The notes under the pieces: generated by a model
The model's database searches: none
Told to the model about the DNA's origin: nothing
What the model saw: the letters and a program-made list of their open reading frames with translations, nothing else
DNA from: Acidobacteriota bacterium
GTDB taxonomy: Bacteria > Acidobacteriota > Thermoanaerobaculia > Thermoanaerobaculales > Sulfomarinibacteraceae
Assembly: GCA_024641545.1 (NCBI GenBank)
Contig: JAHECW010000009.1
Coordinates: 1 to 43,808, forward strand
Direction: 5' to 3'
Length of the DNA stretch: 43,808 nucleotides
Shown here: one piece after another, positions 15,896-25,124 of the stretch
Numbering within the stretch: the stretch's first letter is position 1
Layout: each line of letters starts with the position of its first letter
Program-made: the position numbers and the translations under genes

Positions 15896-16753
15896 TCAGG
15901 TCAGCCCGGCTGCGGTTTCCCGATCAGCCACGGTGGTGGCGACGGCGACGATGCCCATGCCCAGCGCGATTATGGAGCACAGGCTCCACAGGACGGCGCC
16001 GACAAAGGGCAGGAAACGGACGACCACCATGGCGAAGACGCCGACAAAGACCTCCACGGTCAGGGGCAGCGGCCGATGAAGCCACCGACTCAACATCCGC
16101 TCGCCGAGGTAGCCGCCGACCACGGTCAAGCCAAGCGCCCGGAAGGCGAAGAAGACCACCGTCAACCCTGCCGCCAACGGCACCCCCATCGACGGCCCGA
16201 AGCCGAGCACCGCGACCACGGCGGCAAAGAAGGTGACGCCCGCGGCGACACCGAGCACCACGACTCTGAATCCGAGCCGCGGCAGAATCCAAACCCCATA
16301 GCGAAGTCGGGTGGACAACCCGAAGGCGAGAGCGGTGGTCACCAGCAACCAGCCACCCGAGGTGACCAGCCGAACCGCCAGGTTGACCTGCAGCGGCGCC
16401 CGCCCTCCGGGCTGCAGGGCGACGTTGGACAACGAGGAGAACGCCAGGGTTCGACCCTGAACGAATGCCCCCGGCGCAACCTCGACATCACCGAAAATCG
16501 CCACGACGTGGCGGCCGACTCGAGCGTTCGGGTCGAGGCGTAGATCGCCATTGACGACGACGACATCACCGCCAACGTCGGCCATCGGCCCGAGATGAAC
16601 GTCCGCCTCCAATGCGACGACATCACCATCGACCTTCTCGTTGACCACGATGTCGTTGAAGACCGTTGTTCGCGGAGGCGCGGCCTGGGTCAACGTGCCC
16701 GCCGCGATTGCGAGCACGAAAGCGAAGGTCGGGATTATCCGATGTCGCGCCAT
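15896..16753 (-). CDS. Bactofilin-like beta-repeat plus membrane domain protein
   Basis: A 285-residue envelope protein of unknown function. A signal peptide (MARHRIIPTFAFVLAIAAG...) precedes a region (about 30-110) of short beta-helix-type repeats: DGDVVALEADVHLG, GGDVVVVNGDLRLD, GRHVVAIFGDVEVAPGA, as in bactofilin/polymer-forming proteins. Four or five membrane spans fill the rest (about 125-275). The start overlaps the anti-sigma gene by 19 nt, so it is the third gene of a sigma/anti-sigma operon. An envelope-stress or surface-assembly role is plausible from this context only. Confidence 0.7.
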   Translation of the reverse strand: MARHRIIPTFAFVLAIAAGTLTQAAPPRTTVFNDIVVNEKVDGDVVALEADVHLGPMADVGGDVVVVNGDLRLDPNARVGRHVVAIFGDVEVAPGAFVQGRTLAFSSLSNVALQPGGRAPLQVNLAVRLVTSGGWLLVTTALAFGLSTRLRYGVWILPRLGFRVVVLGVAAGVTFFAAVVAVLGFGPSMGVPLAAGLTVVFFAFRALGLTVVGGYLGERMLSRWLHRPLPLTVEVFVGVFAMVVVRFLPFVGAVLWSLCSIIALGMGIVAVATTVADRETAAGLT

Positions 16754-17274
16754 GGCGAGACCTGCCGCCAACGGCGGGCCGCGATCGCAATCACTCCAAT
16801 CCCCGCAAGGCTGACCAGGATCGCGGCCGCGAGGACCCCCGGGCTGAGCAGCGCTGTCGTCGCCCCCGCGGCGGTGGTGAACACCGCATTCCAGTCTGCC
16901 ATCGAAGCGGCGAGAGAAACCCAGCCCTGCGACGACCACACCGGCAACAGGGCAAGCAGGCTCCCGCCGGGCAGCCCGCCAAGCATCACCGCGCCGAGCA
17001 ACGCAACCAGCAGCGAAGCCGCAACCGGGAGGAGGGCCAGAACCCGGCGCCGACGTCGCGCAGTCTTCATCGCGGAACGGACGCGGCCTTCGACAGTCGG
17101 ATCGGCCGGCGGAAGAACTCTGGCGAAGATCAAACCGAGCGCACTCTCGCCAGCTGCGACCTCGCAGCACTGCGGGCAAAGCTCGACGTGCCGGCGTTCC
17201 TCATCGGAAAGCCTCTCAGTCTCACCGAGGTGTTCGGTGAGAAGCTCTTGAATTGCCTCACAGGTGGTAGCCAC
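16735..17274 (-). CDS. Membrane anti-sigma factor with zinc-finger domain
   Basis: A 179-residue protein with an N-terminal zf-HC2/ZAS-type anti-sigma domain: C5, then H29-x3-C33-x2-C36 in HVELCPQC. Two or three hydrophobic segments (about 78-115 and 145-168) place it in the membrane. Such proteins hold their cognate ECF sigma factor inactive until an envelope or redox signal. It is encoded 29 nt after the sigma gene and overlaps the downstream beta-repeat membrane gene. Proteolytic versus redox release cannot be decided from sequence. Confidence 0.85.
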   Translation of the reverse strand: MATTCEAIQELLTEHLGETERLSDEERRHVELCPQCCEVAAGESALGLIFARVLPPADPTVEGRVRSAMKTARRRRRVLALLPVAASLLVALLGAVMLGGLPGGSLLALLPVWSSQGWVSLAASMADWNAVFTTAAGATTALLSPGVLAAAILVSLAGIGVIAIAARRWRQVSPWRDIG

Positions 17275-17303
17275 CGTGGCCTCCTCTCATGGCACCGCCG
17301 GCC

Positions 17304-17876
17304 TCATAGGAAGGCCGCCAGTGCTTTGCGTAATACGGTGTGGGCACGAAAAAGTTTGTTTTTGACCGTTCCCAACGGCATCTGCTTGAACTCGGCGATC
17401 TCCTGATAGCTCAGGCAACCGAAGTGGCGCAGCAGGACGAGTTCTCGGTACTCCGCAGTGAGCTCTTCGATCGCCCCTTTGAGCGAGCCCGCCAGCTCGG
17501 TGTTTTCGAAGTGCCCGAGGGGGTCCTTGGTGGTGTCCTCCACGACGAGTTCCACCTCGTCGCCCTCGCGGTCGGTGCGGTGCAACGCCACAGTCTTGAG
17601 CCGCCGCCGGCGCAGGTGATCGATCCCGAGGTTGTGTCCGATGCGAAAGAGCCAGGTTGAAAAGCGGTACTTCGGGTCGAAACGTTCGAGCGCGGACCAG
17701 GCTCGGATGAACGCCTCCTGGCTGAGCTCCCGGGCGAGTTCGACATCTCCGACAAGCTGCGAGAGGAACGCGGTCAAGCGCCGTTGATAGCGGCGGACGA
17801 GGGTTGTGAAGGCGTCCTCGTCCCCATCAAGGGCGAAACGCACCAGTTGCTCATCGGAGGCTTTTTCAAAGCTCAC
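17304..17876 (-). CDS. ECF-family RNA polymerase sigma factor
   Basis: A 190-residue sigma-70 family factor with only the sigma-2 and sigma-4 regions. Sigma-2 includes LVRRYQRRLTAFLSQLVGD, the ELSQEAFIRAW helix and FSTWLFRIGHNLGIDHLRRRR; sigma-4 includes YRELVLLRHFGCLSYQEIAEF and the recognition helix MPLGTVKNKLFRA. It resembles RpoE-like ECFs paired with zinc anti-sigma factors. The start is uncertain: GTG 17876 is preferred because a TATCAT hexamer lies 9 nt before it; a TTG at 17894 would start upstream of that element. Its regulon is unknown but probably includes its own operon. Confidence 0.9.
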   Translation of the reverse strand: MSFEKASDEQLVRFALDGDEDAFTTLVRRYQRRLTAFLSQLVGDVELARELSQEAFIRAWSALERFDPKYRFSTWLFRIGHNLGIDHLRRRRLKTVALHRTDREGDEVELVVEDTTKDPLGHFENTELAGSLKGAIEELTAEYRELVLLRHFGCLSYQEIAEFKQMPLGTVKNKLFRAHTVLRKALAAFL

Positions 17877-18165
17877 AGCCTCGTCATGATACAAGGTTTC
17901 GACAGCGTCGGATCCCGATGAGAACTGCGGACCCGGCAGGTTGCCCGCAGCGCGGCTCGGGTGAACCCGTGGTCCGTACCGCGTTTCGCTTCGAGGACGG
18001 CGCGGCGCTGCGGCCAGGAGGGTCTTCGCCGCCCGGGGCGGGGAGGCGTACTATGCGGTGAGTTGAGCGCCCCGAGCCGAGAAAACGCCTTCGGGTGCAG
18101 CGCATCGCCGGTCGCGGTCGAACAGCCGGCGAGGAGGTCGGTTAGACTCTTCGCGGAGGTGGATC
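17877..18165. other. Divergent intergenic region
   Basis: About 290 bp between the sigma gene and the VWA gene hold no gene that I can support. A TATCAT hexamer for the sigma gene is at the left end on the minus strand. A TAGACT hexamer near 18143-18148 is a weak -10 candidate for the VWA gene. Confidence 0.3.
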
Positions 18166-19914
18166 GTGCAAAGACTCTGGATCACGACGGTCGTGCTTGT
18201 GTGTCTCGCTTCGCCGGCTGCGTTCGCCCAGGACGAGGAAGTGGACGAGCAGGCGCCGCCGGTGGCAGCAGCGGCGGCGAGTCCGGACGCCGTCGGTGGT
18301 CTTCCCTTTGTCGGGCAGATCGACGTGACGGTGGTCAACGTCAACGTTTATGTCACCAACAAGCAGGGCCTCGCCGTGACCGATCTCAAGGCCGACGATT
18401 TCGTCCTGACCCATGACGGAACGGCCAGGCCGATCACGAACTTCGGTCTCTTCACCGATGAGATCTACCGCAGCTACTACCAGGGCCAGGAAGCCCCGAC
18501 CGGGCAGCCGACGCCGACCCCGATTCCCGGTGCTGAAAATCTCTCCAAAGAGAGTTTCCGCCCGGTCTATGTCGTGCTCTATTTCGACAACCAAAACTCG
18601 CGCGCGCTCGATCGCAATCGGCTGATTACCCAGATGCGGACATTCGTCCGAGAGAATCTCCAGCCACCCGTGCAGATGATGGTCATCTCGTACAACAAGT
18701 CCTACGAAGTGCTGCAACCGTTTACCGACAACGATCGAGAGATCTACGACGCCCTCCGCGAAATCAAGATGTCCACCGGTGGCCGAACCGAGCTCGACAA
18801 CACCCGGAAGGATATCCTCCGGCAGTTCTCCGAGTCCCAGCGGAATTCTCAGAACAATGTCAGCGCCATGAGCCGGTCACACGGCATGGTGATCGGGTTT
18901 GCCGAAGAAGAGGCCAACTCGCTGCAGTTCACCCTCGGCGCGCTCAGGGACACCCTGACCATGCTCTCGGGCCTTCCGGGCAAGAAGGTGGTGATCTACG
19001 TCTCCAACGGCCTGCCCATGATCGCCGGGCTCGACCTGTTCTACGCCTTCGCCAACACCTACCAGGAGTCGTCGGCCATCACCGAATCGGCCCGCTACAA
19101 CATGAACCGTCATTTCACCTCACTCGTCTCCAACGCCAACGCCCAGGACATCAGCTTCTACACCTTCGGCGTCGGCGGGCTCGAGAACCCGACCATCGCG
19201 TCGGCCGAGCTCGGCACCAACCAGGACACCATGTCGGCGAGTCTGGGGATGCAGAACTATCTCGACTCGCTTCGGTTCATGGCCGACAGTACCGGGGGAG
19301 CCGCGATCATCAACACCAACGATTTCACCGCGGGACTCCAGCGCGTGGGCCAGGACTTCTTCACCTATTACTCCCTCGGTTATGACCTCAACCAGAGCGG
19401 TCTCGACAAGGTCCATCGAATCTCGGTCGAGCTCCCCAACTACCCCGACTATCGAGTCCGTTACCGACAGCGTTTTGTCGAGAAAAGCCTCGAAAGCAGG
19501 GTTCAGGACAAAGTTGTCACCGGTCTCATGTTCCCCCTCGACGACAACCCCATGGAGATCATGGTGGAGATCGGCACCCAGGGCCCGGCCGGCGAAACCC
19601 GCTGGATGGTGCCGTTCAAGCTGTCGTTCCCGTTGCGCAAGGTAGCGCTCCTGCCATCCGGCGATGACTACGTCGGCAACGTGACCATCTTCCTCGCCGC
19701 GCGAAACAGCGACGGCGACCGTTCCGATGTTGTCCGCCAGAACCACGAAATCAGGGTCAAGACGGCCGACTACGACGATGCGCAACTCAAACGCTACACC
19801 ATCACCGCCAACCTCTTGATGGAAGAGGGAAGCCACAGCGTGGCGGTCGGCATCCTCGACCCCGTGACCCGCAACGCGTCGTTCTCGACGACCAGGGTGA
19901 CGGTGCGGGAGTGA
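18166..19914 (+). CDS. Secreted VWFA-related domain protein
   Basis: A 582-residue exported protein of the VWFA-related type that is abundant in Acidobacteriota. A signal peptide ends after about PAAFA (residue 21). Next come an Ig-like N-terminal domain (VNVYVTNKQGLAVTDLKADDFVLTHDG), a Pro/Thr-rich linker, and a von Willebrand A domain from about 133 to 410 with PVYVVLYFDNQNS and a GGRTELDNT segment. The MIDAS motif usually reading DxSxS is D141-N-Q-N-S145, so metal binding may be altered. A beta-rich C-terminal domain follows. The GTG start has GGAGGT 6 nt upstream. Role unknown; adhesion or surface scaffolding is the usual guess. Confidence 0.85.
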   Translation: MQRLWITTVVLVCLASPAAFAQDEEVDEQAPPVAAAAASPDAVGGLPFVGQIDVTVVNVNVYVTNKQGLAVTDLKADDFVLTHDGTARPITNFGLFTDEIYRSYYQGQEAPTGQPTPTPIPGAENLSKESFRPVYVVLYFDNQNSRALDRNRLITQMRTFVRENLQPPVQMMVISYNKSYEVLQPFTDNDREIYDALREIKMSTGGRTELDNTRKDILRQFSESQRNSQNNVSAMSRSHGMVIGFAEEEANSLQFTLGALRDTLTMLSGLPGKKVVIYVSNGLPMIAGLDLFYAFANTYQESSAITESARYNMNRHFTSLVSNANAQDISFYTFGVGGLENPTIASAELGTNQDTMSASLGMQNYLDSLRFMADSTGGAAIINTNDFTAGLQRVGQDFFTYYSLGYDLNQSGLDKVHRISVELPNYPDYRVRYRQRFVEKSLESRVQDKVVTGLMFPLDDNPMEIMVEIGTQGPAGETRWMVPFKLSFPLRKVALLPSGDDYVGNVTIFLAARNSDGDRSDVVRQNHEIRVKTADYDDAQLKRYTITANLLMEEGSHSVAVGILDPVTRNASFSTTRVTVRE

Positions 19915-20009
19915 GGCTCGAGGCCGCAAGGGAAGCGCGTTCCCTGAACCGGTCCATTTGCTCGAACGTCGCCTGAGAACCTCGCGACCGCCCGCGAAGG
20001 AACCGCCGG

Positions 20010-20513
20010 CTACTCGAGTTCGACGAGGAGGCCTCCGGCGTCGATGATCTGACCGGGCTCGACATGAACCGCAATGACCTTGCCCGCCTGCTTTGCGGTC
20101 AGCTCATTCTCCATTTTCATGGCCTCGAGCACCACCAGCGGTTGCCCGGCTTGCACCACGTCGCCGACGCTCACATGAACCTCGACGACCTTGCCGGGGA
20201 TCGGCGCGTCAAGCCGGCTCGGGCCGACCGCCGCGGCCGCGGCGCTGGCTTCGATGGCCTCGACCGGTGTCAGGACCTCGAGTTCGAAGTCGCGTTCACC
20301 GACCGCAAGCCGCCACTCACGACCCGTTCCCCGTTGATAGCTCACCGAGAAGCTCTGACCGCCGTCGACGTAGCGCAGCGACGCCATGGCGCCGTCGAGC
20401 CGAATCAGGTCGACGCGGCGACGTTCGGATCCCATGACAACCTCGAATCCATCGGGTACCCGCTCGACCACGACCTCGCGTGTCGCGTCACCCTGCCTGA
20501 CGACCCACTTCAT
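20010..20513 (-). CDS. Biotin carboxyl carrier protein
   Basis: A 167-residue biotinyl-domain protein. The C-terminal domain (about 100-167) holds APIPGKVVEVHV and the biotinylation site EAMKMEN with K133. The N-terminal about 85 residues form a beta-rich domain like that next to the biotinyl domain in acyl-CoA carboxylase alpha chains, so this is a split alpha chain. GGGAGGT precedes the ATG. Its start overlaps the biotin carboxylase stop as ATGA, which would keep the two subunits in balance. With the carboxyltransferase at 22131-23678 it makes one acyl-CoA carboxylase. Confidence 0.92.
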   Translation of the reverse strand: MKWVVRQGDATREVVVERVPDGFEVVMGSERRRVDLIRLDGAMASLRYVDGGQSFSVSYQRGTGREWRLAVGERDFELEVLTPVEAIEASAAAAAVGPSRLDAPIPGKVVEVHVSVGDVVQAGQPLVVLEAMKMENELTAKQAGKVIAVHVEPGQIIDAGGLLVELE

Positions 20514-22027
20514 CGCGGATACCTCCCGTGCTGAGTTCTGACCCCTTCCTGCCACCAGTGGCTTCCGTCGCCGTCGCCGAACGGATCGCCCACGACGGTG
20601 CCGGCCTGAAGCGTCGCAAGACACACCGCTGCCACCACCGCCGCCTCCTCGGCTTCCGGATCCTGCCGACCGTGGACCTCCGCCAGTCTCTCGGAGGCGA
20701 GGAGTTCGTCGAGGAAGCCGGTGTGAAAATCGGCCTCGACAAACTCATCCATCTCGACCAGAGCCCGGAACAAGGTCAAGGTCGTCGCGATCCCACGTAC
20801 CTGATATTCCTGAAGCGCCCGCCGCAATCGAGCCACCGCAGCCGGGCGATCGGAGGCATGGACGACCAGCTTGGCGACCATGGGATCGTAGTCCAGGGGG
20901 ACGACGCTGCCCTGGAAAACCCCCGAATCGACCCTGACGCCGGGTCCGCCGGGCCGCACCAGCAGGGCGATCAACCCGGGCGAGGGAGCGAAGTTCCTGA
21001 GCGGATCCTCAGCGTAGATCCGACACTCGATGGCGTGGCCGCGGGGCAGGAGATCTTCCTGGCGCCACGACAGCTCCCGTCCGAGCGAGAGATTGATCAT
21101 CTCGCGAACCAGATCGACTCCGTAGACCTCCTCGGTCACCGGGTGCTCGACCTGGAGCCGGGTGTTCATCTCGAGGAAGTAGAACTCGCCGCTTCGATCG
21201 ACAAGGAACTCCACCGTGCCCACCGATTGGTAGCCGGAACCGCGGACGATGGCCAGCGCCGCCTCACCGAGGCGTTGCCTGAGATCGGCGTCGACCACCG
21301 GCGACGGGCATTCCTCCACCACCTTCTGGTGGCGCCGCTGGATCGAGCACTCGCGCTCGCCGAGGTAGACCGCGTTGCCGTGGCGGTCGGCGGCCACCTG
21401 AACCTCGATGTGGCGGGCCCGCACCACCAGCCGTTCGACATAGACCCGATCATCACCGAAGTAGGCTCCCCCCTCGGAGCGGGCGCGCTCGAAGGCGGCC
21501 GCGAGTTCCGAACGATCGTGAACCTCGCGCATGCCTTTGCCGCCACCACCGGCCACCGCCTTGAGGAGCACCGGCAGCCCGTGTTGATCGACGAAGGCCT
21601 CGAGTTGGGCAAGATCCGCGAGCGGTTCGACCATGCCCGGGACCAGAGGAACACCGGTGTTGATGGCGAGCTTTCGGCTCTCGGTCTTGGAACCCATGAG
21701 CCTGATGGCGGCGGGGGGAGGCCCGACCCACGTCATCCCGGCGGCCTCGACCCGTTCGGCGAACTCCGCATTTTCGGCGAGAAAACCATAGCCCGGATGG
21801 ACCAGGTCGGCGCCGCCCGCAGCAGCAGCCGCCAGCAACCGGTCGATGTTGAGATAGCTTGCTGAAGCCGCGGCCGGTCCGATGGGAAACGCCTGATCGG
21901 CCATCAAGACATGGGGCGATTGCCGATCGACCTCGGAGTACACCGCGACGGTCTCGATGCCCATCTCTCGACAGCCGCGGATGATTCGAACGGCGATCTC
22001 GCCGCGATTCGCCACCAATAACTTCAT
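20510..22027 (-). CDS. accC: Biotin carboxylase subunit of acyl-CoA carboxylase
   Basis: A 505-residue ATP-grasp enzyme that carboxylates protein-bound biotin. It begins MKLLVANRGEIAVRIIR. The glycine-rich ATP loop KAVAGGGGKGMR is near 150-161, ERECSIQRRHQKVVEE and MNTRLQVEHPVTE carry metal- and substrate-binding residues, and ECRIYAEDP is present. The last 60 residues beyond the usual biotin carboxylase end are Ala/Glu-rich and may link to the carrier. The ATG at 22027 has GGGGGAG 4 nt upstream. It lies about 100 bp after the carboxyltransferase gene, with a heptamer-repeat gap between. Confidence 0.94.
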   Translation of the reverse strand: MKLLVANRGEIAVRIIRGCREMGIETVAVYSEVDRQSPHVLMADQAFPIGPAAASASYLNIDRLLAAAAAGGADLVHPGYGFLAENAEFAERVEAAGMTWVGPPPAAIRLMGSKTESRKLAINTGVPLVPGMVEPLADLAQLEAFVDQHGLPVLLKAVAGGGGKGMREVHDRSELAAAFERARSEGGAYFGDDRVYVERLVVRARHIEVQVAADRHGNAVYLGERECSIQRRHQKVVEECPSPVVDADLRQRLGEAALAIVRGSGYQSVGTVEFLVDRSGEFYFLEMNTRLQVEHPVTEEVYGVDLVREMINLSLGRELSWRQEDLLPRGHAIECRIYAEDPLRNFAPSPGLIALLVRPGGPGVRVDSGVFQGSVVPLDYDPMVAKLVVHASDRPAAVARLRRALQEYQVRGIATTLTLFRALVEMDEFVEADFHTGFLDELLASERLAEVHGRQDPEAEEAAVVAAVCLATLQAGTVVGDPFGDGDGSHWWQEGVRTQHGRYPR

Positions 22028-22097
22028 GCCGCTCCCCCGACCCACGTGTTCAGCTGTCAACCTCGACGCCGATTGACCTGTGGGTTTCTGGTCCGAA

Positions 22098-22132
22098 ATT
22101 CATGATTCAAAATTCATAATCGAGAATTGTCT
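22098..22132. repeat. Heptamer repeat tract between pccB and accC
   Basis: Five consecutive 7-mers read ATTCATG, ATTCAAA, ATTCATA, ATCGAGA and ATTGTCT. The first three are near-identical and the last two degenerate. The tract is strikingly AT-rich against its surroundings, and its last unit reaches the pccB stop codon. Confidence 0.6.
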
Positions 22133-23678
22133 AAAGTGGAATGTTGCCGTGTTTTTTTGTCGGCATCGTGTCACGCTTGGTGCCGAGCATGGCGAAGGCC
22201 GCGGCCAGCTTGCGACGCAACATCCGCGGCAGGACCACCTCGTCGATATAGCCCTTCTCGGCGGCGACAAAGGGGTTGGCGAACTTCTCCTGATACTCGG
22301 CCACGAGTTCGGCCCTCTTCGCCTCGGCGTCGGCGGCAGCCTGGATCTCGTGACGGTAGAGAATATTGACCGCGCCCTGCGGCCCCATGACCGCGATCTC
22401 GGCGGTGGGAAATGCGAGATTCACATCCGTTCGGATGTGCTTCGAACCCATCACGCAATAGGCACCGCCATAGGCCTTGCGGGTGATCACGGTGACCTTC
22501 GGCACCGTCGCCTCGGCCAGAGCATAGAGGAGCTTGGCGCCGTGACGAATGATCCCACCCCACTCCTGAGCGGTGCCGGGCAAGAACCCCGGCACATCCT
22601 CGACAATCCACAGCGGGATGTTGAAAGCGTCGCAGAACCGCACAAACCGGGCGCCCTTGACGGATGCGTTGATGTCGAGCACACCGGCAAGGTGGGCGGG
22701 TTGGTTCGCGATCACGCCGATCGACCGGCCGCCGATGCGTATGAACCCGACGACCAGGTTCTTGGCGAAGTGCTCGTGGACCTGGAAGAACTCACCGCGA
22801 TCTGCGGCCCAGCAGATCAGCTTGGTGATGTCGTAGGGTTTGTTCGGGTCCGAGGGAACAAAGGCGTCGAGTTCGGGAATTTCACGATCGACGGGGTCGG
22901 AGCTCTCGACCACCGGAGGTTGTTCGGCGTTGTTCGAGGGAACAAAAGACAGCAGCTTGCGGATCGACGCGAGGCACTCGGTGTCCGATCGTGACGCGAA
23001 GTGGGCGACGCCGGAGACCGAGTTGTGGGTCATGGCGCCGCCGAGCTTCTCCATGGTGACTTCCTCGTGCGTCACGGTCTTGATGACCTCGGGCCCGGTG
23101 ACGAACATATAGGCCGTTTCTTCGACCATGAAGACAAAATCGGTGATGGCGGGCGAGTACACCGCGCCGCCCGCGCAGGGCCCCATGATGGCCGAGATCT
23201 GCGGCACCACCCCGGAGGCGATGGTGTTGCGGAGAAAAATGTCGGCGTAGCCGGCGAGCGAACCCACCCCTTCCTGGATCCGCGCCCCGCCCGAGTCGTT
23301 GAGCCCGACGACCGGGGCGCCGACCTTGAGGGCGAGATCCATGATCTTGCAGATCTTGGCGGCGTTGGACTCGGACAACGATCCACCGAAGACGGTGAAA
23401 TCCTGAGCGAAGACGAAGACCGTGCGTCCATCGACCCTGCCGTGACCCGTCACCACGCCGTCACCGGCGATCTTTTTTGAACCCATCCCGAAATCGGTGC
23501 AGCTGTGCTCGACCAGCCCGTCGGTTTCTTCGAAGCTCCCCTCGTCGAGAAACTGCTCGACGCGTTCGCGGGCGGTGAGCTTGCCCTGCCCGTGCTGGCG
23601 GTCGATCTTGTCCTGGCCGCCGCCGAGCCTCCCTTCGGCCAGACGCTTCTCGACCCGCCCGATCACGTCGTTCCCCAT
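22131..23678 (-). CDS. pccB: Acyl-CoA carboxylase carboxyltransferase (PccB-like)
   Basis: A 515-residue carboxyltransferase that moves CO2 from biotin to an acyl-CoA, most like propionyl-CoA carboxylase beta or methylmalonyl-CoA decarboxylase alpha chains. It has two crotonase-like halves: the N-terminal one with [20 protein letters not shown] and [13 protein letters not shown], the C-terminal one with [25 protein letters not shown]-type sequence (about 380-405) and [21 protein letters not shown] lies 5 nt before the ATG at 23678. Substrate (propionyl versus acetyl) is not settled by sequence alone. It forms the enzyme with the two downstream genes. Confidence 0.93.
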   Translation of the reverse strand: MGNDVIGRVEKRLAEGRLGGGQDKIDRQHGQGKLTARERVEQFLDEGSFEETDGLVEHSCTDFGMGSKKIAGDGVVTGHGRVDGRTVFVFAQDFTVFGGSLSESNAAKICKIMDLALKVGAPVVGLNDSGGARIQEGVGSLAGYADIFLRNTIASGVVPQISAIMGPCAGGAVYSPAITDFVFMVEETAYMFVTGPEVIKTVTHEEVTMEKLGGAMTHNSVSGVAHFASRSDTECLASIRKLLSFVPSNNAEQPPVVESSDPVDREIPELDAFVPSDPNKPYDITKLICWAADRGEFFQVHEHFAKNLVVGFIRIGGRSIGVIANQPAHLAGVLDINASVKGARFVRFCDAFNIPLWIVEDVPGFLPGTAQEWGGIIRHGAKLLYALAEATVPKVTVITRKAYGGAYCVMGSKHIRTDVNLAFPTAEIAVMGPQGAVNILYRHEIQAAADAEAKRAELVAEYQEKFANPFVAAEKGYIDEVVLPRMLRRKLAAAFAMLGTKRDTMPTKKHGNIPL

Positions 23679-23831
23679 GCATCCTCCTTCAGCATCCGGC
23701 ACAGAGGTCGCCGCTGGACGCACGAGCATTCTACCCCGCGTCTCGACCGTTCGCGCGCAGCGAATCCGCCGGTCCTGCGACCTTCTCCGGGCCCCGGTTC
23801 CATTCCGGCGGGTCGGCGCTACCATACGGCT

Positions 23832-25124
23832 GTGCAACCACCATCCCCGAACAGCCCGCCCTTCGACCCTCGCTGGCTCGATGAGCTCGCCGAAGGCTGC
23901 CGCGGGCTTCGCGGAGCCCACCCGCGTTTCGAAGACCTCTACCTCGAGCGCCGGCTGGAAATCAGAGTCGCAGCCGGGTCGGAGGTGGCGTCGTGTCGGA
24001 TTGAAGGAAGCGCAGCTCGCTGGCGCTTCCCCTCGCGTTGGGCGGTCCATGCCGCCGCCGGCGTTTCGTCGATCGCGGTGGCGGCGCTGGTCTCACGCTA
24101 TGCCGATCGCCTCCGGGTCCCGCCGGGTCCGCCGCCGCCGGTGATCGATCTCGACCCCCCGCAGGGATGGGCCGACTGGGCGCGCGAGATGGCCGGACGA
24201 ATGGCGGGCCGCGACGCGGTTGTCCGCTATCTCGCACGACGCGCCGTGGTCGTGCGCCGTGACGGCTGGCGACAGGTCACGAGTCCCGCCCTGGTGCGAC
24301 TCGAGACCAGCGCAAGGGAACGCACCGCGCTGCTCGCGGTCTGGGGGCAGCCCCGGCTCGGCGGGTGGATCCGGGCACTTGTCGAACCCCGCCCGACGCG
24401 GACCTGGAGCCCGTCGCCGGGGATGCGGTGCCCGGTGATCTTCGCCGACGGGACCGCCGGCGCCCTCCTGCACGAGCTCGTAGGACACCTGGTGGAGGGC
24501 GATCTCGTCGCGAGCGGCCGCACCCCACTGGCCGGGCTCGGAGGCGCCAATCTCACCGAGGCCGCAATCGACCTGATCGATGATCCCGGCCGCAGCGACC
24601 TCCCCGGGGCCTTTGACTGCGACGACGAAGGCGTTCCTGCCAAACCCGTGACCCTGTTGCGCCGGGGTCAGCTCTGCGGTCTCCTGTGCGATCGCGAGAC
24701 CGCCGAGATCTGTGACGTCCCGGCCGGACGGGGACGCCGAGCCGACTGGAGGCACCCGCCGGTGCCGCGTCTGTCGAACCTCGTTGTCCCGGCCGGCGAT
24801 GTGCCGCCGCGGTCGATTGAGGCCGATCTCAGACACGGCCTCGTCATCACCCGGTTTTCGGGGGCCACCGTCGATCCCATTTCGAGCCGCACGGTGCTTC
24901 GGGTGGAGCGGGGATTCGAGATCAAAAACGGCCGGCGGCGGCGCCCGCTGGCCCCGTTCGAACTCACCGGCGGGGTCACCGAAATCCTCGCCGCCATCGA
25001 TCCCGCGGTCGGGAACGACCCCACCCCGGACTGGCGGCTGGGATGGTGTGTCAAGGATGGCCTCCCCATGCCCACCGGGTCGGAGGCTCCGACCCTGATG
25101 GTCCGCCGCCTCGAGGTTCTGTGA
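23832..25124 (+). CDS. tldD: TldD-like metalloprotease
   Basis: A 430-residue peptidase U62 (TldD/PmbA) family member with the zinc motif [11 protein letters not shown] at about 215-225 (HExxxH). The C-terminal WCVKDG (about C408) corresponds to the third ligand, the cysteine of E. coli TldD. Catalysis is therefore expected here and not in the partner. TldD/TldE dimers degrade unfolded peptides and mature some peptide natural products or antitoxins. The sequence is divergent (canonical HEAVGH reads HELVGH) and shorter than the usual about 480 residues. The GTG start lacks a Shine-Dalgarno, but TACCAT ends 6 nt before it, suggesting a leaderless mRNA. The stop overlaps the next start (TGATG). 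Confidence 0.82.
   Translation: MQPPSPNSPPFDPRWLDELAEGCRGLRGAHPRFEDLYLERRLEIRVAAGSEVASCRIEGSAARWRFPSRWAVHAAAGVSSIAVAALVSRYADRLRVPPGPPPPVIDLDPPQGWADWAREMAGRMAGRDAVVRYLARRAVVVRRDGWRQVTSPALVRLETSARERTALLAVWGQPRLGGWIRALVEPRPTRTWSPSPGMRCPVIFADGTAGALLHELVGHLVEGDLVASGRTPLAGLGGANLTEAAIDLIDDPGRSDLPGAFDCDDEGVPAKPVTLLRRGQLCGLLCDRETAEICDVPAGRGRRADWRHPPVPRLSNLVVPAGDVPPRSIEADLRHGLVITRFSGATVDPISSRTVLRVERGFEIKNGRRRRPLAPFELTGGVTEILAAIDPAVGNDPTPDWRLGWCVKDGLPMPTGSEAPTLMVRRLEVL

Noticed and set aside
17303-17894. TTG at 17894 as the sigma-factor start
   Set aside because: It lies upstream of the candidate -10 hexamer TATCAT and adds only six residues outside the sigma-2 domain. The GTG at 17876 fits better, though not proven.
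23505-23831. N-terminal extension of the TldD-like frame upstream of 23832
   Set aside because: It is antisense to the start of pccB and low in structure. Family similarity begins only after the GTG at 23832.
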